Of a DNA stretch of 64,000 bases, positions 11,726-19,644 are shown one piece after another. A program made the translations under genes and the position numbers. The notes below the pieces were generated by a model. It did not search any database, was not told the DNA's origin, and saw nothing but the letters and a program-made list of their open reading frames with translations. The number at the start of each line of letters is the position of its first letter. Position 1 is the first letter of the stretch. Source of the DNA: Kitasatospora sp. A2-31 (GTDB taxonomy: Bacteria; Actinomycetota; Actinomycetes; Streptomycetales; Streptomycetaceae); contig NZ_JAKNTA010000011.1 of the NCBI RefSeq assembly GCF_022288725.1, forward strand, positions 1 to 64,000. Direction: 5' to 3'.

Positions 11726-12520
11726 ATGGCGCCGCACAGGGCGACGACGGAACGAAACGAGCGGAGGGCCGCCGCCGGCCCTCCGACGCACCGGCCACTC
11801 GCCGCCCTCGCGGCCGCCGCCGTGCTGCTGACCTGCGGGTGCGCCGGCGGGACCGGCACCCACACCGTCTCCGCGACGGCGAAGCGGGCGGCGGCGGCAC
11901 CGGACGCCTTCGGCGGCGGGTCGGCGGCTGCCGAGGACGCCGTGCTCCCGGGCGGCATCGGCGATCCGGCCACGGCGCCGACGAGCGGCGCGGTGCTCGA
12001 CCCCGACGGTCCGCGCACCCCCGCCTACGGCGGCCTGGGCACGCTGACCGCCTGCGACTCTGGCCGGCGCCTGGCCGTCCTGGACGCCCCGCTGACCGAC
12101 GTGCCCGACGGCGCCCGGGTCGGCGCCACCGCACCCACCGGCGCCAACGGCGAGGAGTGGCTGGCGTGGACCGAGCCGGACGGCGGCCTCGTCCTGCAGT
12201 CCCTGCTCTCCAGCGGTGCCCCCGTACCCAGGCTGGTCACCGCGGAGCCGGCCGGCACCGTCGCCGTCCGGGACGAGGCCCCCGACGCGGGCACCGCCGA
12301 AGCCTCGGCCCAGCGCTGGCAGCTCACCGACCGCCGGCCGCAGCCGGGTGCCGCTTCGGCCGACGGCTCCGCCACCCCCGACTGTCTGCGGATCAAGACC
12401 CAGGACGGCACCGGCTGCCTGCTCGACGACGGTCCCGACGTGCCGCTGGCGGTCGGCGACTGCTCCTCGCGGGCCGCCTGGTGGAGCCCCCAGGGGTTGT
12501 CCGCACCGACCGGCGTCTGA
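11726..12520 (+). CDS. Putative secreted lipoprotein of unknown function
   Basis: A 264-residue protein. A basic N-terminus (MAPHRATTERNERRAAAG) is followed by a hydrophobic stretch LAALAAAAVLLTCGCAGG, a signal peptide with a lipobox-like LLTC; the box is not ideal, so it may be a lipoprotein or a plain secreted protein. The C-terminal half has Cys residues in a pattern CLRIKTQDGTGCLLDDG...GDCSS that faintly recalls ricin-B-like lectin or beta-trefoil repeats, but I do not claim that fold. The ATG at 11726 follows GGAAGGGGAAC. A 64-bp gap separates it from the Acs-like gene on the same strand, so the two may be cotranscribed. Confidence 0.65.
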   Translation: MAPHRATTERNERRAAAGPPTHRPLAALAAAAVLLTCGCAGGTGTHTVSATAKRAAAAPDAFGGGSAAAEDAVLPGGIGDPATAPTSGAVLDPDGPRTPAYGGLGTLTACDSGRRLAVLDAPLTDVPDGARVGATAPTGANGEEWLAWTEPDGGLVLQSLLSSGAPVPRLVTAEPAGTVAVRDEAPDAGTAEASAQRWQLTDRRPQPGAASADGSATPDCLRIKTQDGTGCLLDDGPDVPLAVGDCSSRAAWWSPQGLSAPTGV

Positions 12521-12584
12521 GCGACCCGCCCGGCGTCCCACCGACGCGACCGATACCGACCGCCCCGACCGATCGGAGCCCGTT

Positions 12585-13598
12585 ATGCGGCCGACCAGCA
12601 CCGACCCCATCCCCCACCCGTCGCCACGGCCCGCCCCCGCCGACCCGGACGGTGCGGTGGCGCTGTACGCCGTCGACGCGGCCGGCACCGGACGGACCGT
12701 CACCCGGCGCGAGCTGGACGCACAGGTCGAGCGGACCACGGCCGCGATGCGCCGGTACGGAGTGCGCCCGGGCGACCGGGTGGCCCTGCAGTTGCCCCCG
12801 ACCCCCGAAGCCGTGGCCGTTCTGCTGGCCTGCACCCGGGTCGGCGCCGTCGCCACCGCCCTCCCCCCGGCGTCCCGGTGCCATGATCCGGCCGACGAGC
12901 TCGCCCGACGGCGCCTGCGGCGCGTCCGGCTGCTGGTGACGACCCACGATGGGGGGCCGGCGGGGGGCGGGACCGGGGCCTCCTCCCCCCCGTCACCGCC
13001 GGTCCTGACGGTGCGCCCGACCGGGGGCCCCGGCGGAACCGGGGAGGGCGGGGGTCAGGGATGGCACCCCGCCCGCACCGCGCCTCCGGCCGGCCGCCGC
13101 CCCTCCGACGCGGCCCCCGACGAGCGTGCCGCCGCCGTCCGCCTCGGCCTCCGCGGTCCGGCCGACGTCTTCTGGTGCGCCGCCGATCTCGACTGGCTGG
13201 TCCGCCACCCACTGGCCGTCGCCGGACCACTGGCCCTCGGGGTCCCGCAGGTCCTCTGCGCCGACCCGGCCCGCGCCACCCACCCCGAACGCCTCCGGGA
13301 GATCCTCGACACCTACCGCGTGACGGTGCTGCACGCCCACCCCGACGCCCTGCACGAAGTCGTCTGGCGGTCCCGGGGGAGCGACCCGCACCCGCCGGAC
13401 GCCGCCGACCTGCGCCTCGTGGCCCCGCTCCCCGGCCCCGGAGCCGTGCCCGTGCCCGACCACTGGTACTGGGAACGGGAGTACCTTCCCGCCCCGGCCT
13501 GGCGACTGCGCCACGGCCCGAACCCCTGGTCGTCCCCGCCCGCCGCCACCGCCGGCGGCCCGCTCCCCGGCCGGCCCGGGGCGGCCGCCCGACCATGA
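12585..13598 (+). CDS. Degenerate acetyl-CoA-synthetase-like protein lacking the P-loop
   Basis: A 337-residue protein that aligns by eye with the adenylate-forming N-lobe: TVTRRELDAQVERT...GVRPGDRVALQLPPTPEAVAVLLACTRVGAVA, then ADVFWCAADLDWLVRHPLAV (Acs has DVYWCTADIGWVTGHSYIV), then YRVTVLHAHPDALHEVVW. The TSGTTGKPKG ATP-binding loop expected just before the VFWC segment is absent; a Gly/Pro-rich stretch stands in its place. The protein stops where the A5 and later motifs and the C-lobe should begin. It cannot be an ordinary ligase. It is either a decayed acs paralogue or a repurposed pseudoenzyme; uninterrupted reading, normal codon use and a GGAG site before the ATG favour retained expression. 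Confidence 0.6.
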   Translation: MRPTSTDPIPHPSPRPAPADPDGAVALYAVDAAGTGRTVTRRELDAQVERTTAAMRRYGVRPGDRVALQLPPTPEAVAVLLACTRVGAVATALPPASRCHDPADELARRRLRRVRLLVTTHDGGPAGGGTGASSPPSPPVLTVRPTGGPGGTGEGGGQGWHPARTAPPAGRRPSDAAPDERAAAVRLGLRGPADVFWCAADLDWLVRHPLAVAGPLALGVPQVLCADPARATHPERLREILDTYRVTVLHAHPDALHEVVWRSRGSDPHPPDAADLRLVAPLPGPGAVPVPDHWYWEREYLPAPAWRLRHGPNPWSSPPAATAGGPLPGRPGAAARP

Positions 13599-13681
13599 CC
13601 ACCGGCGACCGCCCACCCGATCCCGAACCGCGGCTGGACGCCGGCGCGCGGAGCGGCGGGACGCCGGGGAACGCGCCCGGG

Positions 13682-13980
13682 TCAGGGCGCCGGCTGCTGC
13701 TGGGTGGAGCAGTGGATGCCCCCGCCTCCGGCGGCGATCGCATGGATGTCCACCGGCACCACCTCGCGGCCGGGGTGGAGGTCGGCCAGGACGCCCGCCG
13801 CACGGTCGTCGGACGCCGGGTCGCCGAACCGGGGCATGATCACGGCGCCGTTGACCACGTAGTGGAAGGCGATCCGGCGGACGGTTCCTCCTCGGAGCCG
13901 CAGCCCTCCAGGATTGCCGGCGCGGCCGCCGCGGCCCCCGAGCGCAGGAGGGCCCGCCGGGTCAGGCGCGGTTCTCTCAC
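13682..13980 (-). pseudogene. Agmatine deiminase family remnant with internal deletion
   Basis: Two pieces of one deiminase gene are joined out of frame. From the GTG at 13980 (after a GGGGA site) comes a Tat-type lipoprotein signal, TRRALLRSGAAAAAPAILEG, then CGSEEEPSAGS; this frame stops soon after. In a second frame the last 55-60 residues of a deiminase follow directly: FHYVVNGAVIMPRFGDPASD, GREVVPVDIHAIAA and the catalytic-cysteine motif GGGGIHCSTQQQPAP, ending at 13682. About 300 residues of the middle are missing. It lies downstream of the oppF-like gene on the same strand and would have been the last gene of the deiminase/transporter operon. The intact signal suggests it once encoded a third exported deiminase. 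Confidence 0.85.
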
Positions 13981-14134
13981 GGCAGTCCCCTCACGTGCCG
14001 GACGCGCCCGAGGACGGGCTGCATCCGACAGTGGGGGCGGCGAGCCGGTGAGCCGGCCCGCCGCCGGTCGGGGGAAAGGGGTCCGGACCGCCGCCGTGGG
14101 AGCGCCGACGGTCCGGACCGGGCACCGGGGGCTC

Positions 14135-14956
14135 CTAGGGTGCCCGCTCTTCCAGGGCGCGCCGGGCGGCGACGATGGACCGCGGGTCCCAGCCCGGCCT
14201 GGGCACGGAGTCCAGCAGCAGCCGGGTGTAGGGGTGTCGCGGGCGGGCGAGGACCTCGGAGGTCCGGCCGGACTCGACGACCTCTCCGTGCCGCATCACG
14301 ATCACGTCGTCGGTGACGCACCGCACCACACCCAGGTCGTGGGTGATGAACAGGTAGCCGATGCCGGTCTGCTCGCGGATGTCGGCGAGCAGGTTGAGGA
14401 TCTGGGCCTGGACCGAGACGTCGAGCGCCGCCACCGCCTCGTCCAGGACGAGGACGGCCGGCTCGACCGCCAGGGCTCGGGCGATCGCGACGCGTTGGCG
14501 CTGTCCGCCGGAGAGCTGCCGGGGCAGTGCGCCGGCCTCGCGCTCGCCGAGGCCGACCTGGTCGAGGAGTTCGGCGATCCGGCGCGGGTGGTCCGCGTCG
14601 GGGAAGTGGAGGCGCAGGGTCTCGCGCAGGACGGCCCCGACGGTGGTACGCGGGTCCAGGGACTGGTAGGGGTCCTGGAAGACCATCTGGACCTCGCGTG
14701 CCCGGGCGAGCCGGTCGGCACGCCGGTGCTCGGTGCGGTCCCGGCCGTGCACCAGGACCCGGCCGGAGTCGGCCCGTTCGAGGCCGACGACGATCCGGGC
14801 GGTGGTGGTCTTGCCGGAGCCGGACTCGCCGACGACGCCCAGCGATCCGCCCTCGGCCAGGCTGAAGGAGACGTCGTCGACCGCGCGGATGCTGCCGTAG
14901 GCGCGGTGCAAGCCGACGGCCTCCAGGACGGGCCTCCCGGTGTTCGGCTGTCGCAT
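14135..14956 (-). CDS. Peptide-type ABC importer ATPase (DppF/OppF-like)
   Basis: A 273-residue ATPase of a peptide/opine/nickel-type ABC importer. Visible motifs are Walker A GESGSGKTTTAR, signature LSGGQRQRVAIARAL, Walker B VLVLDEAVAALD and the switch His in ITHDLGVV. The C-terminus RPRHPYTRLLLDSVP is the segment typical of this ATPase subfamily. The ATG at 14956 follows GAAGGGA and places the domain start as in homologues; an alternative ATG at 15004 overlaps the stop of the preceding gene and also has a good ribosome site. It is the fifth gene of the importer operon and pairs with the OppD-like ATPase encoded just before it. Confidence 0.93.
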   Translation of the reverse strand: MRQPNTGRPVLEAVGLHRAYGSIRAVDDVSFSLAEGGSLGVVGESGSGKTTTARIVVGLERADSGRVLVHGRDRTEHRRADRLARAREVQMVFQDPYQSLDPRTTVGAVLRETLRLHFPDADHPRRIAELLDQVGLGEREAGALPRQLSGGQRQRVAIARALAVEPAVLVLDEAVAALDVSVQAQILNLLADIREQTGIGYLFITHDLGVVRCVTDDVIVMRHGEVVESGRTSEVLARPRHPYTRLLLDSVPRPGWDPRSIVAARRALEERAP

Positions 14957-14996
14957 CGGCGGCGTTCCCTTCGGACGGACGGCGGTGACGGCGGGT

Positions 14997-16034
14997 CTAC
15001 GCATCCGCGCTCCCCTCCCCCGTGCGGTCGCTGTGGTGGCAGGCGGCACGGCGCGCCGGTTCGGCCTCGACCGGGAGCAGCGCGGGCTCCTGCTGGGTGC
15101 AGAGGAAGGTCGCGAGCGGGCAGCGGGGCGCGAACGGGCAGCCCGTCAGCTCGTCCCGCAGGCCGGGCGGCCGGCCCTCGATCGCGGCGAGGCGGCCCCC
15201 GGGGGTCTCCAGGCGTGGTGTGGAGGCGAGCAGTGCGGCCGTGTAGGGGTGGCGCGGCCGCTGGAACAGCGCCTCCGCAGGGCCGGTCTCGACGATCCGG
15301 CCGGCGTACATCACCGCGACCCGGTCGCTGATGGCGGCGGCCAGGCCGAGATCGTGCGTGACGAACAGCAGGGCGGTGCCGAACCGTTCCTGGAGCTCGC
15401 CGAGGAGCGCGACCACCTCGGCCTGGGAGGTGACGTCCAGCGCGGTGGTGGGCTCGTCGGCGAGGACGATCGCGGGATCGCCCATCAGGGCGGCGGCGAT
15501 CATGACGCGCTGCAGCATGCCGCCGGAGACCTGGCGCGGGTGGCGGTCCATCACGGTGGCGGGCAGGCCCACCGCCTCCAGCATCTCGACGGCCCGCCCG
15601 GTCGCCGCCGCAGCGGTGAGCCCGCCGTTGAGCCGCACGCCCTCGGTGAGGAAGTCGCCGAGCCGGCGCATCGGGTTGATGGCGGCCCGGGGGTCCTGGA
15701 AGATCATCGCCGCGGTGCCGGTGCGCAGGCTGCGCAGTCGGTCCGGCGTCATGGTCAGGACGTCCTCGCCGTTGACGCGCACCGCGCCCTCGGTGGTGGC
15801 GCCCTCGGGCAGGAGTCCGAGGACGCTACGTGAGGTCAGACTCTTTCCGGAACCGGATTCCCCGACCAGGGCGACCGTCTCGCCGGCGGCCACGGTGAGG
15901 TCGACGCCGGCCAGCACGGGCCGGGCGGTGCCGGGCAGGCGCAGCCGGTAGGCCCGGACGTCGAGTGCGATCGGGTCGGCTCCGGCGGTGGCGCCTGCGG
16001 CCGTGCCGGAGGTGGTCGTACGGGGTGAGGTCAT
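14997..16034 (-). CDS. Peptide-type ABC importer ATPase (DppD/OppD-like)
   Basis: A 345-residue ATPase with Walker A GESGSGKSLTSRSVLG, the subfamily segment MIFQDPRAAINPMRRLGDFL, signature VSGGMLQRVMIAAAL, Walker B IVLADEPTTALD and the H-loop VTHDLGLA. The C-terminus has the Cys-rich CPFAPRCPLATFLC motif, which in OppD/DppD proteins can bind an Fe-S cluster. The ATG at 16034 follows a perfect AGGAGG site and overlaps the stop of the upstream permease gene as ATGA, showing translational coupling. Confidence 0.94.
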   Translation of the reverse strand: MTSPRTTTSGTAAGATAGADPIALDVRAYRLRLPGTARPVLAGVDLTVAAGETVALVGESGSGKSLTSRSVLGLLPEGATTEGAVRVNGEDVLTMTPDRLRSLRTGTAAMIFQDPRAAINPMRRLGDFLTEGVRLNGGLTAAAATGRAVEMLEAVGLPATVMDRHPRQVSGGMLQRVMIAAALMGDPAIVLADEPTTALDVTSQAEVVALLGELQERFGTALLFVTHDLGLAAAISDRVAVMYAGRIVETGPAEALFQRPRHPYTAALLASTPRLETPGGRLAAIEGRPPGLRDELTGCPFAPRCPLATFLCTQQEPALLPVEAEPARRAACHHSDRTGEGSADA

Positions 16035-16885
16035 CGGTCCCTCCTGGCGACCCGGTCGGCCCAGCGCTCGCCGACGACGTTGAAGGAGACCACGGTCAGC
16101 ACGATCGCCAGGCAGGGCAGGACCGCGGAGAGCGGGTAGCCGTGCTGGACGGCGGACTGGCCGTCGAACACCATCCGGCCCCAGTCCGGGGTGAGGGCCG
16201 GCACGCCGAGTCCGAGGAAGGAGAGGCCGGCCAGGTCGATCAGTGCGTAGCCGAAGTTGACCGTCGCCTGGGCCAGGACCACCGGGGCGATGCCGGGCAG
16301 GACGTGGCGCAGGCAGATCTGGAGCCCGGAGTGCCCCTGGACCTGGTAGGCCTCCACGTAGGGGCGGGCGCGTTCGGCGAGGACGAGCGAGCGGGTGAGG
16401 CGGCTGACGTAGGGCAGGTAGGCGACCGCGAGGGCGAGGACCGGGGCGAGCAGCCCCTCGCCGTACACGGAGACGATCAGGATGGCCAGCAGCAGGCCGG
16501 GAAAGGCGAAGACCAGCTCGGTGCCGCGGGAGAGGACGGAGTCCAGCCAGCCGCCCCGCCAGGCGGCGGTGACGCCGACGGCGACGCCGGCCAGAGTGGA
16601 GAAGCCCACCACGCCGAGTGGTCCGAGCAGGGAGGTGCGGGCTCCGGTGACCAGCCGGGCAAGGGTGTCGCGTCCGGAGGCGTCGACGCCGAGCAGGTGT
16701 TCCCCGGAGGGGCCGGCGAGCGCGTCGCCCAGCTCGACGGCGTTCGGGTCCTGGGGTGCGATCCACGGTGCGAGCAGGGCCGCGAGGACGGCCAGGGCGA
16801 CGAAGCCGACGCAGATCCGGTGCAGCGGGGCGCGGGTGGTGCGCAGGCGGGCGACGCCCGGCCGGCGCAGCAGGGTGACGGTCAT
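16031..16885 (-). CDS. Peptide-type ABC importer permease (DppC/OppC-like)
   Basis: A 284-residue inner-membrane permease with one N-terminal helix (VGFVALAVLAALLAPWI), the family segment LLGVDASGRDTLARLVTGAR after it, and a BPD_transp_1 core of about five helices. The EAA-type loop is AYQVQGHSGLQICLRHVLPG. The ATG at 16885 overlaps the stop of the OppB-like gene as ATGA, and its own stop overlaps the start of the OppD-like gene in the same way. It forms the translocation path together with the OppB-like subunit. Confidence 0.94.
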   Translation of the reverse strand: MTVTLLRRPGVARLRTTRAPLHRICVGFVALAVLAALLAPWIAPQDPNAVELGDALAGPSGEHLLGVDASGRDTLARLVTGARTSLLGPLGVVGFSTLAGVAVGVTAAWRGGWLDSVLSRGTELVFAFPGLLLAILIVSVYGEGLLAPVLALAVAYLPYVSRLTRSLVLAERARPYVEAYQVQGHSGLQICLRHVLPGIAPVVLAQATVNFGYALIDLAGLSFLGLGVPALTPDWGRMVFDGQSAVQHGYPLSAVLPCLAIVLTVVSFNVVGERWADRVARRDR

Positions 16886-17841
16886 CCGGCGGCCTTCCGG
16901 GTTCCGAGGGTGACCCGCGGGTCCACCAGCGGGTGCAGCAGGTCGACGACCAGGTTCACGGCCATGAACAGACCGACCATGATCAGGGAGATGGCCTGCA
17001 CGGTGGGGAAGTCCTTGGTGGTGGTGGACAGTTCGAGCAGTTGCCCGACGCCGCCGACACTGAAGGCGGTCTCCACCAGGACGGTGCAGACCAGCAGTGT
17101 GGAGACGATCAGGCCGCCGGTGGTCAACACGGTGCCCAGGGCGTTGCGGAAGACATGGCGGCGGACGACCTGGTGCCCGGTGACGCCGCGGGTGCGGGCG
17201 ACGGTGACGTGCTCGTGGCCGAGGACGTCGACCATGGCGGCGCGGGTGACCCGGGCGAGCATGCCGATCAGGTAGAGGGCGAGGGCGACGGCGGGCAGGG
17301 TGAGGTGCCAGAGCATCGGGCCGGGCCCGTCCCCGGTGCCGCCGCTGGGGAACCAGCCCAGCTTCACCGCGAAGAGGCCCTGCAGCAGCACGGCCGCGAC
17401 GAACGAGGGCGTGCCGACGGCGACCGTGGTGGAGACCAGGACGGCCGAGTCGGCGGCGCCGCCGCGGACGGCGCCGATCCAGCCGAGCAGCAGGCCCAGG
17501 ACGACGACCAGGACGAGCGCCATCGCGACCAGGAGCAGGGTGGCGGGCAGCCGGTCGGCCAGCAGCCGGGAGACGTCGGTGCGGTAGGTGATCGAACGGC
17601 CGAAGTCGCCCTGCAGGATGCGGCCGGCCCAGCGCAGGTACTGGACCAGGAACGGCTCGTCCAGGTGGTACTGGGCGTTGATCGCCTGCAGCGCGTCCGG
17701 CGAGGCCGAGCGGCCGGCGAGCAGGAAGCTCGCCGGGCTGCCCGGGGCGAGGTGCATCGCGCCGAAGATCAGGAAGGACGCCCCGGCCAGGGTGGCGGCC
17801 ATCTCGACCAGCCGGCGGGCGGCGAAGCGCAGGAAGCTCAC
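16882..17841 (-). CDS. Peptide-type ABC importer permease (DppB/OppB-like)
   Basis: A 319-residue inner-membrane permease. The first helix (VEMAATLAGASFLIFGAMHL) is followed by the DppB/OppB pattern PGSPA...YHLDEPFLVQYLRWAGRILQG, five further helices, and the EAA loop ARTRGVTGHQVVRRHVFRNA. It ends DPRVTLGTRKAAG. The GTG at 17841 overlaps the stop of the substrate-binding protein gene as GTGA, so binding protein and permease are translationally coupled. Confidence 0.94.
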   Translation of the reverse strand: MSFLRFAARRLVEMAATLAGASFLIFGAMHLAPGSPASFLLAGRSASPDALQAINAQYHLDEPFLVQYLRWAGRILQGDFGRSITYRTDVSRLLADRLPATLLLVAMALVLVVVLGLLLGWIGAVRGGAADSAVLVSTTVAVGTPSFVAAVLLQGLFAVKLGWFPSGGTGDGPGPMLWHLTLPAVALALYLIGMLARVTRAAMVDVLGHEHVTVARTRGVTGHQVVRRHVFRNALGTVLTTGGLIVSTLLVCTVLVETAFSVGGVGQLLELSTTTKDFPTVQAISLIMVGLFMAVNLVVDLLHPLVDPRVTLGTRKAAG

Positions 17842-19502
17842 CGGGCCGCCCCCACGTCGGCCGCCCACGGGTAGTACATGTAGGAGATGGTGGTGGGGGC
17901 ACCGGTGATGCGCTTGTTGAGGAAGACCGCCGTGGGCCACTCGGCGACCGGGATCCAGAGCAGCTGTTCCGAGGCGCTCTTCTGGAGCTGCGCGGTGGCG
18001 GCGAACCGCCGGACCGGGTCGGTGGCGCCGACCGCCTGCTCGACCAGCTCGTCGTAGGCGGGGTCGCTGAAGGACGCGAAGTTCTGGTAGGCGCCCGTCC
18101 TGAAGTTGGCCAGCAGGTCGAGCGGGTCGGTGATGGAGTCGTAGTACGTCTCCGGGAACATGTCGATGCCCTCGCGGGCCGCCGGGTCGGTGAACAGGGC
18201 GGTGAAGGCGTTGGGGGCGACCGTCTTCAACCGGACGTCGAGGCCGATCCTCGCGCCGGCGGACTGGACGGCGGTGGCCAGCACCGAGACGTCCTGGCCG
18301 ATGGGGCTGGTGGCGACGGTCAGGGTCTTTCCGGTGGCGCCGGCCTCCCTGACCAGCGCCTTGGCCTGCTCGACGTCGGGAGCGGTCGGGGTGAGCCCGT
18401 CGAAGGCGTCCTTGCGGACCTCCTCGGGTGCGGTGGCCCAGGCGGCGCGGCTGGTGAGGGATCCGGTGACGCTCCCGGCGCCGCCCAGGCCGGTGCGGAC
18501 GAAGCCGGAGCGGTCCAGTGCCAGGGAGAGCGCCCGGCGGACCCGGACGTCGCCGAGCACGCCCTGCATGCTGGTGACGTTGACGTTGACGGTGCTGAGG
18601 CCCTCGCCGAAGTAGAGCGTGCCCGGGCCTGCGGCGCGCAGCCGTCCGTAGGCCTCGGTGGGGATCAGGTAACCGCCGTCGGCCTCGCCGCTGAGCAGGG
18701 CGTTGACCCGGGCCGACGGGTCGGTGAGGAAGCGGAAGACGACCTTGGCCGACTTGGCCTTCGCCCCCCGGTACTCGTCGAAGCGCTGCAGCTCGATCGA
18801 CTGGCCCTTGGTCCAGGTGCCCAGCTTGAACGGGCCGGTGCAGGCGAGGCCACCGCCGGTGCCGTAGTCCTTGCCGGCCGCCTCGATCCCCGCCTTGGAC
18901 GCGACGACGCCGGCGGCGGTGGCCATGTACTGGTTGAACTGCGAGTCGGGCCGGGTGAGTTTGACGGTGACCTGGAGCGGACCGGTCTTGCTGACGGAGC
19001 CGACGTTCTGGAACTGCTGGGCCCACGCGGCCGCGTTCCGGGGGTCCATCTGCCGGCCGAGGCTGTAGACGACGTCGTCGGCGGTCATGGTGCCGCCGTC
19101 GTGGAAGCGGACCCCGGGCCGCAGGTCGTAGACCCAGGTGGTGGGGTCCGGGTTGGACGCCTTCTCGGCCAGCCCCGGGGCGAGGGTCAGCTGCGGCGTC
19201 CACCGCATCAGGCTCTCGCAGACGTTGGACAGCACGGTGTTCTGCGGGTAGTCGAACGCGGAGACGTAGTCGAGGGTGGGCGGTTCGGCGTAGACGGCCC
19301 AGGTGAAGGAGTCGAGTTCGCCCTTGGCCGTGGGGGTGCCGGCGGAGAGCCGGTACGTCTCGCCGTCGCCGCCGCTCTTCGGCGGGCCCGCGCAGGCGGT
19401 CGCGATGACGGCCGTGACGAGGGAGGCGGCGGCCACGGCTGTGAGCGGGTGCCGGCGGCGGTCTCTGCGGGTCGTTCTCGACCCGTTCCGGTGGTCTGGC
19501 AT
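17838..19502 (-). CDS. Extracellular solute-binding lipoprotein of peptide-type ABC importer
   Basis: A 554-residue SBP_bac_5-type (cluster C) binding protein. The N-terminus is a lipoprotein signal: basic RNGSRTTRRDRRR, hydrophobic AVAAASLVTAVIATAC with the Cys as lipidation site, then GPPKSGGDGETY. The body shows family landmarks TFLDYVSAF-like YAEPPTLDYVSAF, YDLRPGVRFHDGGTMTADDV and CTGPFKLGTW. Proteins of this class bind peptides, opines, nickel complexes or other cationic solutes, so the ligand cannot be fixed by sequence. Its position directly downstream of a deiminase gene suggests a guanidino, citrulline or carbamoyl compound or an arginine peptide; that is inference. The ATG at 19502 follows GGAAGAGAG. 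Confidence 0.92.
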   Translation of the reverse strand: MPDHRNGSRTTRRDRRRHPLTAVAAASLVTAVIATACAGPPKSGGDGETYRLSAGTPTAKGELDSFTWAVYAEPPTLDYVSAFDYPQNTVLSNVCESLMRWTPQLTLAPGLAEKASNPDPTTWVYDLRPGVRFHDGGTMTADDVVYSLGRQMDPRNAAAWAQQFQNVGSVSKTGPLQVTVKLTRPDSQFNQYMATAAGVVASKAGIEAAGKDYGTGGGLACTGPFKLGTWTKGQSIELQRFDEYRGAKAKSAKVVFRFLTDPSARVNALLSGEADGGYLIPTEAYGRLRAAGPGTLYFGEGLSTVNVNVTSMQGVLGDVRVRRALSLALDRSGFVRTGLGGAGSVTGSLTSRAAWATAPEEVRKDAFDGLTPTAPDVEQAKALVREAGATGKTLTVATSPIGQDVSVLATAVQSAGARIGLDVRLKTVAPNAFTALFTDPAAREGIDMFPETYYDSITDPLDLLANFRTGAYQNFASFSDPAYDELVEQAVGATDPVRRFAATAQLQKSASEQLLWIPVAEWPTAVFLNKRITGAPTTISYMYYPWAADVGAAR

Positions 19503-19550
19503 GCAGGTGGCTCTCTTCCGTGCGGGACGGGGGTGGCGAGGGTCGTCGGA

Positions 19551-19591
19551 CCGGCGGACCGGCGGACCGGCGGAAGCGGGCCGCGGCCCGC
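19551..19591 (-). repeat. 8-bp triplet repeat and GC palindrome between deiminase and importer genes
   Basis: In the 142-bp gap between the agmatine deiminase gene and the binding-protein gene, CCGGCGGA is repeated three times head to tail (19551-19574), followed by the 16-bp perfect palindrome GCGGGCCGCGGCCCGC (19576-19591). A 15-bp stretch from the deiminase gene end (TCACGCGGTGCGGGG, 19645-19659) is also repeated at 19611-19625. The hairpin could attenuate or stabilise the operon mRNA between its first and later genes. Confidence 0.45.
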
Positions 19592-19644
19592 CGGCCCGGC
19601 TAGGGGTGCGTCACGCGGTGCGGGGCGTCACGCGGGGGCGCGTA

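Noticed and set aside
11615..12856. 413-residue minus-strand frame opposite the secreted-protein gene
   Set aside because: The plus frame has a signal peptide, Cys pattern and ribosome site; the minus frame is Gly/Arg/Val-rich without features.
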